Source: CAWJLS01 sp963843755 (GTDB taxonomy: Bacteria; Acidobacteriota; Thermoanaerobaculia; Multivoradales; DATKCC01). From it: 64,000 nucleotides of DNA. The stretch's first letter is position 1. Each line of letters starts with the position of its first letter. Location: assembly GCA_963843755.1 (NCBI GenBank), contig CAWJLS010000005.1:124001-188000 (forward strand). Reading direction: 5' to 3'. The notes beneath the pieces were generated by a model. It saw nothing but the letters and a program-made list of their open reading frames with translations, had not been told where the DNA came from and made no database searches. Below are positions 52,802-60,417 of this stretch, in pieces. A program made the position numbers and the translations under genes.

Positions 52802-53662
52802 GTGATCGACCCGAAGACCAGCCTGTCGTCGAGCTTCCGCCGCCGCGTTCTGCTGGCCGCGCTCCTGGTCGTGGGGGTGCTGGCGGGTGGGGTCGCGAGC
52901 CGGGCCTCGACCCCGTTTTCGACCCTGCTTTCGAGTGGGCCACCGGCGCCGGAGCGAAGTCCCGCCGCCGGCGCGCCCGGAGCGGACGCTGCCCCGGTCC
53001 GCTCCCGGCGGTGGGACGACGTCGAGGCGGCGGACGCCCTGATCCGTGACGGCGCGTGGCGCAAGGCAGCCAAGCTGATCCAGCAGACCCTCGATCGGAC
53101 CCTCCACACCGGCTGGCAGGAGCCGGACCTGAACCGGGTCCTGGCCGCCCAGAGCCTGCAGCGGGCCATCCTCGCGCTCCACCGCCGCGAGACCGGGGAG
53201 GCGCTCTGGCTCTGGGACGAGGCGCGCAACCTGGACCCGGCGGCCGACGCCCGGCTCGAGGCCTTCGGCGACCTGGCGCCCGAGCTGGTCGAGCCGCTCC
53301 GCGACCACGTGTCGCGGAGGCTGGGACATTTCCGCGACGGCACCACACCCCCGCCGCGGTTCGCGACGCCCGGCTTCCAGTCGATGGAGGTGGGGGAGGT
53401 CCCGCCGGTCGGATTCGGGACCGCCTGGGCGCGCCAGCTCGGCCACCTACCGCAAGTGACGGTCGAGGTCGTGGTCGGCGCCGACGGCGCGTTCCACGAC
53501 CCGGTGGTGACGCGAGAGGGGTTCCCGCCGGTGCTCCTCTACTGGACCCTGGAGCAGATCCGCACCGCGGACGTGAAGATCCGTCCGGCGCGGCTCGACG
53601 GCAAGCCGATCGACGACCTGACGACGATCGAGATGGACTTCAAGACCCCGAGCCGCTGGTAG
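52802..53662 (+). CDS. TonB C-terminal-like exported protein
   Basis: 286 aa. N-terminal TM/signal anchor (RRVLLAALLVVGVLAGGVAS), an Ala/Pro-rich linker, a helical TPR-like middle (DALIRDGAWRKAAKLIQQTL, ALWLWDEARNLDP) and a C-terminal TonB-C-like fold (VTVEVVVGADGAFHDPVVTR, ILYWTLEQI-like LLYWTLEQIRTADVKIRPA). Unlike energising TonB it has no long Pro-Glu-Lys spacer and no ExbBD neighbours, so transport coupling is doubtful; this is common for acidobacterial energy-transducer-TonB annotations. GTG start at 52802 is uncertain. Confidence 0.65.
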   Translation: MIDPKTSLSSSFRRRVLLAALLVVGVLAGGVASRASTPFSTLLSSGPPAPERSPAAGAPGADAAPVRSRRWDDVEAADALIRDGAWRKAAKLIQQTLDRTLHTGWQEPDLNRVLAAQSLQRAILALHRRETGEALWLWDEARNLDPAADARLEAFGDLAPELVEPLRDHVSRRLGHFRDGTTPPPRFATPGFQSMEVGEVPPVGFGTAWARQLGHLPQVTVEVVVGADGAFHDPVVTREGFPPVLLYWTLEQIRTADVKIRPARLDGKPIDDLTTIEMDFKTPSRW

Positions 53663-53684
53663 GGCGCGAGGCACGAAAGGATCG

Positions 53685-55835
53685 ATGACGAACCCTCCGC
53701 TGGACGACACCCTCCGTACGCCGCGTCCGCCCGCGGCCACCCGCCCGGTCCGGCTGGACTCGGTCGACGCCATGGTCGACGCCACCCTCGATCGGGTCGG
53801 CCGCCGCATCGTCCTCGGCACGCCGCTCGCCCTGGGCAAGCCCAACCACCTGGTCAACGGGTTCTACCGCCGGGCGGCCGCGGACCCGTCGATCCACCTG
53901 ACCGTGTACACCGCGCTGACCCTGGCCGCGCCGCGCTGGTCGAGCGAGCTCGAGCGGCGCCTGGTCGAGCCTCTGAGCGAGCGCCTGTTCGGCGGCTACC
54001 CGGAGATCGACTGGGTGGAGCCGCTCCGCCGGGGCGAGCTGCCGGACAACATCGAGATCCGGGAGTTCTACTTCCAGCCCGGGGCCATGCTGTCGAGCCT
54101 GGCGGCCCAGCGGGCCTACATCTCCTCCAACTACAGCCACGTGGTGCGCGACGTGCTGGCGGCGGGGATCAACGTCATCGCCCAGGCGGTGGGGGCCGAG
54201 GAGGTGGACGGGGAGCTGCGCTACAGCCTGTCGTGCAACTCGGACCTCTCGGTCGACCTGCTGCCGCGGCTACGCGAACGGCAGAGGAACGGGCAGGAGG
54301 TCGCGGTCCTGGCCCAGGTCAACCGCAACTTGCCGTTCATGGGCGGCGACGCCATGGTGCCGCCGGAGGCCTTCGACTTCGTCCTCGACCGGCCGGAGCT
54401 CGAGCTCCCGCTGTTCGCGCCGCCCAACGAGCCGATCGACACCACCGACTACCTGATCGCCAGCCACGTCTCCGCCCTGATCCGCGACGGCGGCACGCTC
54501 CAGGTGGGGATCGGCTCCCTCGGCGACGCCATCGTCCGGCTGCTCCAGATGCGCCACGAGGACAACGAGATCTACCGTCAGGCCCTCGATGCCCTCGAAG
54601 TCCCGGGACGCTGCGGCGGCCTGATCGAGCGCTGGGGCGGCACCGGGCCGTTCGAGCGCGGGCTCTACGCCTCGACCGAGATGCTGGTGGACGGCTTCCT
54701 GGCGCTCTACCGGAGCGGGATTCTCAAGCGCCGGGTTTACCCCCACGCGGCGCTCCAGCGGCTGCTCGACGACGGGCGCCTCCCCGTCGACCTCGGCGAC
54801 CGTCCCGCGCGGGGAGACGTGGTGCCGGCGGAGGCGTTCGAGGAGGCGGTCGCGATCCTGGTGGAGGAGGGCGGCGTCGCCGAGGCGCAGGCCCGCGCCC
54901 TGCTCGGCGAGCCGGGCAAGCCGCTGCCGGGCGGACGCCTCGCCCACTCGTGTTTCTTCCTCGGTCCGCGGAGCTTCTACGACGGGCTGCGCTCGATGCC
55001 GCCGGCCGAGCGGGAGCTGATCGAGATGACCGGCATCTCCCGGGTCAACGAGCTCTACGGGGCGGCCCCCGGCGACGAGACGCTCAAGCGGGCCCAGCGC
55101 CGCCACGCCCGGTTCGTCAACACCGCCATGAAGATGACCCTCCTCGGCGCGGCGGTCTCCGACGGGCTCGAGGACGGCCGGGTGGTCTCCGGCGTCGGCG
55201 GCCAGTACAACTTCGTCGCCATGGCCCACGAGCTCGACGAGGGGCGCTCGATCCTGATGGTCCGGAGCACCCGGGAGCACCGGGGCGAGCTGACCTCGAA
55301 CATCGTCTGGAGCTACGGCTACGTCACCATCCCGCGCCATCTCAAGGACCTGGTGGTGACCGAGTACGGAGTCGCCGACCTGCGCGGCCGGACCGACGAG
55401 GAGGTGGTGGCGGCGCTGCTGGCGATCGCCGACTCCCGCTTCCAGGACGACCTGCTGGAGGAGGCCAAGCGGGCCGGCAAGATCGCGCAGGACTACCGCA
55501 TCCCGGATCGCCACCGCCAGAACCTGCCCGAGCGCCTCGAGGGCTCCCTGGCGCCGTTCCGCGCGCAGGGACACTTCGAGGAGTTTCCGTTCGGCACCGA
55601 CCTGACGGCGGAGGAGGTGGTGCTGGTCAAGGCGCTCCGCGGAGTCCAGGAGCGGCTGGAGCGCCGGGACCTGTCGATCTTGCCCGGGCTGGACGAGGTG
55701 CGGGCGCTGCTCGAGGTGCCGGAGGCCGCCCGCCCGTATCTCGAGCGGATGGACCTGGCGGACCCCGAAGGCTTCGAAGAAACCCTGCTCCAGCGCGCGG
55801 TCGTCTACGCCCTGGTCAACCAGAACCTGATCTGA
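53685..55835 (+). CDS. acetyl-CoA hydrolase/transferase family protein (long type)
   Basis: 716 aa, longer than the ~500 aa Cat1/Ach1 core. Two CoA-transferase-like halves: N-terminal KPNHLVNGFYRRAA ... LQVGIGSLGDAIVRLL, and C-terminal VSGVGGQYNFVAMAHELDEG with ISRVNELYG and YGVADLRGRTDEEV. An insertion of about 150-200 residues separates them (regions around EVPGRCGGLIERWGG and RRVYPHAALQRLLDD). Moves CoA between short acyl groups or hydrolyses acetyl-CoA; substrate not determinable. ATG at 53685 with AAAGGATCG upstream. Possibly cotranscribed with the TonB-C-like gene 22 nt upstream. Confidence 0.85.
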   Translation: MTNPPLDDTLRTPRPPAATRPVRLDSVDAMVDATLDRVGRRIVLGTPLALGKPNHLVNGFYRRAAADPSIHLTVYTALTLAAPRWSSELERRLVEPLSERLFGGYPEIDWVEPLRRGELPDNIEIREFYFQPGAMLSSLAAQRAYISSNYSHVVRDVLAAGINVIAQAVGAEEVDGELRYSLSCNSDLSVDLLPRLRERQRNGQEVAVLAQVNRNLPFMGGDAMVPPEAFDFVLDRPELELPLFAPPNEPIDTTDYLIASHVSALIRDGGTLQVGIGSLGDAIVRLLQMRHEDNEIYRQALDALEVPGRCGGLIERWGGTGPFERGLYASTEMLVDGFLALYRSGILKRRVYPHAALQRLLDDGRLPVDLGDRPARGDVVPAEAFEEAVAILVEEGGVAEAQARALLGEPGKPLPGGRLAHSCFFLGPRSFYDGLRSMPPAERELIEMTGISRVNELYGAAPGDETLKRAQRRHARFVNTAMKMTLLGAAVSDGLEDGRVVSGVGGQYNFVAMAHELDEGRSILMVRSTREHRGELTSNIVWSYGYVTIPRHLKDLVVTEYGVADLRGRTDEEVVAALLAIADSRFQDDLLEEAKRAGKIAQDYRIPDRHRQNLPERLEGSLAPFRAQGHFEEFPFGTDLTAEEVVLVKALRGVQERLERRDLSILPGLDEVRALLEVPEAARPYLERMDLADPEGFEETLLQRAVVYALVNQNLI

Positions 55836-55937
55836 TCCGCCGCCTCCGCCCGGCGGGTCCGCCGCGAAGGGGCTCGAACGGGACAGGACGGGCCCTTGCG
55901 AGCTTGCCCAGGTCCCGGTCGGGCAGACGCGCGGGGA

Positions 55938-57185
55938 TCAGAGCCCGCGCATCTCGCTCGCCTCGAGCACCCGTTCGATCGCCAGCAGCCAGGCGGCCTC
56001 GCGGTAGGGGATCTCCTCCTCGGTGGCCCGGTCGCGCACCTGCTCCCAGGCGTTGCGCAGGATCGTCTCCTGCTCGCGGTCGACCCGCTCCCGCGGCCAG
56101 CGGTAGCGCTGGTGGTTCTGCACCGTTTCGAGGTAGGAGACGGTCACCCCGCCGGCGTTGGCCAGGATGTCCGGCACCACCGGCACGCCGCGGGCCTCCA
56201 GGCTCTCGGAGGCTTCGGCGGTGGTCGGCATGTTGGCCGCCTCGACCACCAGCTTGGCCTGCACGTCGCCGACATTGTCGGCGGTCAGCACGCCTTCGAT
56301 CGCCGCCGGCACCAGGATGTCGGCCTCGACGGTGAGCGGTCCGTCGCTGTCGGTCCGCTCGCCCTCGACGTCGCACTCGATCAGCACGCAGCCCGGATCC
56401 TCCTCGCGGGCGGCGCGGAGTGCCTCCACGTCGAGGCCGTCCGGATTGAACAGACCGCCCTCGACGGACGACAGGGCGACGACCTTCGCCCCCCGGGCGG
56501 CGAGCTCGTAGGCGGCGTGCTGGCCGACGTTGCCGAACCCCTGGACTGCGACCGTGGCGCCGTCCAGGTCGAGACCGATCTCCTGGGCCGCCCAGCCGGC
56601 GACCAGCACCACGCCGCGGCCGGTCGCCTCGACCCGGCCCAGGCAGCCGCCGAGCTGGATCGGCTTGCCGGTGACCACGCCCGGCGTGTCGCCGTGCTCC
56701 CGGGAGTAGGCCTCGTAGATCCAGGCCATCTCCCGCGGCCCGGTCCCCATGTCCGGCGCCGGCACGTCGACGTCCGGTCCGAGCAGCGGTCCCATGCGCT
56801 CGGTGTAGCGCTTGGTCAGGGTCTCGAGATCCTCGGCCGACAGCTTCCGCGGGTCGCAGTTGATCCCTCCCTTGGCGCCGCCGAACGGGATGTCGACCAC
56901 CGCGGTCTTCCAGGTCATGAGCTGGGCCAGGCCGCGGAAGTGCTCGAGGGTGACGTCCGGGTGGAACCGCAGCCCGCCCTTGAACGGTCCGCGCGCCCGG
57001 TCGTGCTGCACCCGGAAGCCGTAGTAGACGCGGAGCGAGCCGTCGGATTGGCGCAGCGGCAGCTCCACCTTGACCTCCAAGTGGGGCGAGGTGAGCAGGA
57101 AGCGCACCTCGTCGTCGGTCTCGAGGCGGTCGAAGGCGCGGCTCAGGTAGGTCTCGATGCTGCGGCTCATCAGGTCGCTGGACAT
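55938..57185 (-). CDS. Glu/Leu/Phe/Val-type amino-acid dehydrogenase, probably glutamate dehydrogenase
   Basis: 415 aa, typical length for the hexameric GDH. Substrate domain: VYYGFRVQHDRARGPFKGGL and PFGGAKGGINCDP (catalytic Lys), with PAPDMGTGPREMAWI. Nucleotide domain: TVAVQGFGNVGQHAAYELAA, where GxGxxG fits. VVPDILANAGGVTVSYLE ends the core. Interconverts glutamate and 2-oxoglutarate with ammonium. ATG at 57185 has AAAGGAG 6 nt upstream. Monocistronic; coenzyme preference not assignable by eye. Confidence 0.93.
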   Translation of the reverse strand: MSSDLMSRSIETYLSRAFDRLETDDEVRFLLTSPHLEVKVELPLRQSDGSLRVYYGFRVQHDRARGPFKGGLRFHPDVTLEHFRGLAQLMTWKTAVVDIPFGGAKGGINCDPRKLSAEDLETLTKRYTERMGPLLGPDVDVPAPDMGTGPREMAWIYEAYSREHGDTPGVVTGKPIQLGGCLGRVEATGRGVVLVAGWAAQEIGLDLDGATVAVQGFGNVGQHAAYELAARGAKVVALSSVEGGLFNPDGLDVEALRAAREEDPGCVLIECDVEGERTDSDGPLTVEADILVPAAIEGVLTADNVGDVQAKLVVEAANMPTTAEASESLEARGVPVVPDILANAGGVTVSYLETVQNHQRYRWPRERVDREQETILRNAWEQVRDRATEEEIPYREAAWLLAIERVLEASEMRGL

Positions 57186-57338
57186 TCGCACTCCTTTCGC
57201 CCACGGTGCGGGTGCACGGTCCTTGCCAGAACGGGGAGGGAGAGGATACCGGGTGTCCGGCCCGGACGCGACCGAAGCGACCGGCTCGTTCCTTCGGCAG
57301 GCGGTGGCCGGCGGTCGACAGGCTCGGCGTCCGCGGCA

Positions 57339-57344
57339 TAGGAT
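57339..57344 (+). promoter_or_regulatory. candidate promoter TCGACA-18-TAGGAT, leaderless-type
   Basis: TAGGAT begins 12 nt before the GTG at 57351, no Shine-Dalgarno. TCGACA at 57315-57320 (18-bp spacer) matches the -35 consensus at five of six positions. Confidence 0.45.
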
Positions 57345-57350
57345 CATTCC

Positions 57351-57887
57351 GTGCCCAACCTGCTCCTGGAGACGCCGGAGTACCAGGTGACGCGGACCCG
57401 CTACGGGGTCTGGAAGCGGTACCTGTTCGAGAACGGCCAGGTCTTCACCGAGTTCCGCAGCCACGGGACCTTCCTCGGCCTGCCGTGGCTCCACTACACG
57501 CGGGGCCGCTCGCCGGAGACCGGGCGCCGCGTCGCCGCCAAGGGCGTCGTCGCGGTGGGGCGGATCGCCACGGGGTTCGTGGCGCTGGGCCAGGCGGCGT
57601 TCGGGCTGATCGCCCTCGGACAGCTCGCGGTGGGGATCTTCCTCGGCCTCGGCCAGCTCTGCTGCGGCTGGACTGCGGTCGGCCAGGTCGCCCTCGGGGT
57701 CGCCTACGGCCTGGGGCAGGTCGCCACCGGCTGGGTGGTCGTCGGGCAGGTCGGCTTCGGCCACGTCGTGCTGGCCCAGCTCGGCAAGGGTGAGGCCGTG
57801 TGGAGCCCGGGCCGCCACGACCCGGTTGCGGTCGACTACTTCACCTCCCTGTGGCACTCCGTCCAGGAGTGGTTCGGCCGCCTCTAG
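57351..57887 (+). CDS. Gly-Gln repeat hydrophobic protein, unknown function
   Basis: 178 aa. The first ~60 residues are soluble (YQVTRTRYGVWKRYLFENGQ). From ~65 to 145 come six or so ~10-residue repeats with GQ at the start and a small residue five on: GQAAFGLIAL, GQLAVGIFLGL, GQLCCGWTAV, GQVALGVAYGL, GQVATGWVVV, GQVGFGHVVL. The periodicity could make a beta-roll/solenoid or membrane-inserted bundle. No known domain. Its stop codon overlaps the stop of the convergent radical SAM gene (57884-57887). Start GTG at 57351. Confidence 0.7.
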   Translation: MPNLLLETPEYQVTRTRYGVWKRYLFENGQVFTEFRSHGTFLGLPWLHYTRGRSPETGRRVAAKGVVAVGRIATGFVALGQAAFGLIALGQLAVGIFLGLGQLCCGWTAVGQVALGVAYGLGQVATGWVVVGQVGFGHVVLAQLGKGEAVWSPGRHDPVAVDYFTSLWHSVQEWFGRL

Positions 57888-59374
57888 GGGGTCGCACAGG
57901 TCGGGCACGACGGGGTGAACCCGGCCGGCAGGGCCGGGCGCTCGTCGGCCGGGCGGCCGAGCTCGGCACAGCCCTTCTCCCGCCAGTAGAGGACGCAGGC
58001 CCCCTGGCAGACCTCACGGTCGGCGCACCGGGCGCAGCCGGGCGGCATCATCCGCTTGTCACGGAAGAAGCGGGCGGCGCGGGAGCGCCAGATCTCCTCG
58101 AACGGCTGGTCGAGGAGGTTGCCCAGGCTCTCGCCGTGGCGGAAGCTCGAGCACGGCAGGACGTCGCCGGCCGGGTTGACGTGGAGCAGGCCGTCGGCGG
58201 CGGCGCAGCCCCGGTTGCCGAGGCCGTGGGCGACGGTGTTGAAGAGGCACAGCGGCAGCGGCGAGTACCAGATCAGCTCGACGCCCCGTTCGGCAGCGCG
58301 GGCGCGGACCGCGAGCACGATCTCGCCGGCCTCGCTGTAGGGGACGCTCAGGTCGGCGTCCTGGCCGCGCCTGTCCTCCTGATCAGGGTGCCTGCCGGCG
58401 GTGCCGCAGGGGATCACCAGGTTCATGGTCAGCCGTTCCATGCCCCGGGCGGCGACCAGGTCGATCAGCTCGTCGAGGTGGGGCAGGTTGCGCCGGCTGA
58501 TCGTGGTGTTGGTGTGGACGCGGACCCCGGCCTCGCGCAGGTGGCCGACCGCCGCCCACAGGCGGTCGAAAGCGCCCGGGCGGCCGACCAGTCCGTCGTG
58601 GACCTCCGGGCTCGGCCCTTCGAGGGAGAGCTGGGCCGAGTCGAGGCCGGCCGCGGCCAGCTCGGCCACCCGGCGCCGGTCGAGGAGCTGGCCGTTCGAG
58701 ATCAGGTTGACCGCCAGCCCCAGGCCCTTGGCGTGGGCGACGAAGCGGGCGAGGCCGGGGCGCACCGTCGGCTCGCCGCCGGTGAACGAGACGCTCGGGC
58801 AGCGGGCGTCGCCGGCGATGCGGTCGAGGACCCGGCAGACCTGGTCGTCGGACATCGTCCGCTCTTCGCTCCAGCCTTCCGGCAGCCCGCCCGCGGCACA
58901 GCCGGCGTAGCAGAAGGCGCAGGAGAGGTTGCAGCGATAGGTGAGGGCCACCTCGGAGAGCAGGGGGTAGCGGCAGAAGTCGGCGCGGAACGGCTCGCGC
59001 ACCACCGCCCGCCGCCCCACGCCCTCGCCCAGGCTGCCGGAGAGCCAGGCGGCGAGGTCGGTGAAGAAGGCGTGCAGCTCCCGCCGCCGGCCCGCGGAGT
59101 CCCCCTCCCGGGCCAGCACCTCGGCGATGCCCAGCCCCTCGTCGACCATGGCGGCGAGCACCCGGAGCGCCGTGCCGTTGACCTTGACCGGGGTGTTCGG
59201 CACCAGGATCAGCAGCTCGTCCTCGGGGCGCACCCGCAGGCGGGGACGGACGTCTGCGATCAGCTCGTCCACCCAGCAGAGGTCGATCGGATGGGGCTGC
59301 TCCGGGTGGAGGAGCACCGGCAGGATCGGCGCGTCCGGACGCTGGCGGCGCAGGAGCCGTGCCAGCGCTCTCAT
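57884..59374 (-). CDS. radical SAM/SPASM protein with N-terminal RRE-like (PqqD-like) domain
   Basis: 496 aa. Residues ~52-115 (LLILVPNTPVKVNGTALRVL, then helices) look like a PqqD-type RiPP recognition element. The radical SAM [4Fe-4S] motif CNLSCAFC is at Cys148/152/155, followed by SFTGGEPTVRP. The SPASM region has a full set of Cys: GCAAADG, LPCSSF, PGCARCADREVCQGAC, and a terminal SCPTC. Such enzymes usually modify peptides or proteins through a 5'-deoxyadenosyl radical. The ATG overlaps the upstream membrane-protein stop (ATGA), third gene of a coupled trio whose first product has Cys-rich ACHS repeats, the likely substrate. Reaction not predictable; thioether formation is one possibility. 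Confidence 0.88.
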   Translation of the reverse strand: MRALARLLRRQRPDAPILPVLLHPEQPHPIDLCWVDELIADVRPRLRVRPEDELLILVPNTPVKVNGTALRVLAAMVDEGLGIAEVLAREGDSAGRRRELHAFFTDLAAWLSGSLGEGVGRRAVVREPFRADFCRYPLLSEVALTYRCNLSCAFCYAGCAAGGLPEGWSEERTMSDDQVCRVLDRIAGDARCPSVSFTGGEPTVRPGLARFVAHAKGLGLAVNLISNGQLLDRRRVAELAAAGLDSAQLSLEGPSPEVHDGLVGRPGAFDRLWAAVGHLREAGVRVHTNTTISRRNLPHLDELIDLVAARGMERLTMNLVIPCGTAGRHPDQEDRRGQDADLSVPYSEAGEIVLAVRARAAERGVELIWYSPLPLCLFNTVAHGLGNRGCAAADGLLHVNPAGDVLPCSSFRHGESLGNLLDQPFEEIWRSRAARFFRDKRMMPPGCARCADREVCQGACVLYWREKGCAELGRPADERPALPAGFTPSCPTCATP

Positions 59375-60417
59375 CGGTTGGCCTCCCGGGCCTCCCGGCC
59401 GAGCTCCAGGGCCCGGGTGACGATCCGGCCGATCGCCGCGGCGTCGGTGTGCCAGCCGCCCTGCTTGTCCGCATGCTGCCGGATGACGAGATAGCGGGCG
59501 CCGTCTCCCTGGCCGCTCTCGTAGACCAGGCGTCGGGCACCGCGCCGGCCGGCGCGGGTCTCCTCGGCGGGAGCCGGGAGACGGAAGCCGTGTCCGGGAT
59601 CGTCCTTGCCGAGGACCACGGCGTAGAGGTACGGGTAGTCGGTGCCCTGGACGCTGTTCATGGCGACCTGGAGCTGGATGCCCAGGAACCCCGACCCGTC
59701 TTCGGCCGCCGGGCGCAGCATCAGCTTGGCGTCGACCGGGTACTTGCCGCGCCGTCCCTCCCGCAGCGCCAGCATGGGGACCGGGTCGAAGTCGGTGCCG
59801 CCGTCCTCCTGCCAGGCTTCGCGCGCCGTCGTCAGCGCTCCGCCCTTCTTCTCGAGCTCGCTCGGGTTCCAGGTGGTCCGCATGCCGTTGATCCAGAACG
59901 GCACCAGCAGGACCGCCGCGCCGACCGTCAGGCGGAAGCCGGCGTCGATGCCGGCGGCGGCCGCGGTGACGATCCCGACGGCGCCGACGGCGACGAGCAG
60001 CAGCAGCAGGAAGCCGAGCCCTCGGCCGGAGGTGAGGTCGAACGGGCTGGCATCCCAGCGGGCGGCTCGCGCTTCGAGATCCCGTACCCGGGTGTACCAG
60101 TCCTCGTCGACCGGCGCCCAGATCTCTTCGTGGAGCGGCGTCGCGCCCCCGGGCGCGATCGACAGGGATCGGACCCAGAGGAGGGCGTGGCCGCCGAGGA
60201 TCAGCGCCAGGGCGAACGGCGCGACCACGGCGGGCAGGAGCGCCCAGCCGGCGGCGCCGGCCACGAACAGGGCCGCCGCGGCGAGCAGGCGCCGGGGGAC
60301 GGTCCACCCGCCCGGGCCGGTGCCGTGGTCCTCGTCCGGGCCAGGGGCGGGGCGGCTACCGACCGTGAACTGGAGCAGTGCCGCCTCGGCGCCGGTCGGG
60401 AGGAAGCGTGTGCTCAA
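59371..60417 (-). CDS. polytopic membrane protein of the rSAM operon, unknown function
   Basis: 348 aa, not recognised. About four TM helices in two pairs: RRLLAAAALFVAGAAGWALL with the next segment, and LGFLLLLLVAVGAVGIVTAA with FRLTVGAAVLLVPFWI. A soluble C-terminal ~150 residues follows (GKYPVDAKLMLRPAAEDG, FLGIQLQVAMNSVQGTDYPY, YLVIRQHADKQGGWHTDAAA). Start is TTG at 60417: it overlaps the upstream TGA (TTGA), and GGAGGG, 6 nt before it, is an excellent ribosome site lying inside the upstream tail codons. Downstream it overlaps the radical SAM ATG. Could assist export or presentation of the repeat protein; context only. Confidence 0.75.
   Translation of the reverse strand: MSTRFLPTGAEAALLQFTVGSRPAPGPDEDHGTGPGGWTVPRRLLAAAALFVAGAAGWALLPAVVAPFALALILGGHALLWVRSLSIAPGGATPLHEEIWAPVDEDWYTRVRDLEARAARWDASPFDLTSGRGLGFLLLLLVAVGAVGIVTAAAAGIDAGFRLTVGAAVLLVPFWINGMRTTWNPSELEKKGGALTTAREAWQEDGGTDFDPVPMLALREGRRGKYPVDAKLMLRPAAEDGSGFLGIQLQVAMNSVQGTDYPYLYAVVLGKDDPGHGFRLPAPAEETRAGRRGARRLVYESGQGDGARYLVIRQHADKQGGWHTDAAAIGRIVTRALELGREAREANR

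Noticed and set aside
52602..52805. 67-codon frame with AAGGAG upstream and GTGA overlap with the next gene
   Set aside because: Product is Arg/Gly-rich like random GC-rich frames and matches nothing; kept only as a possibility inside the intergenic entry.
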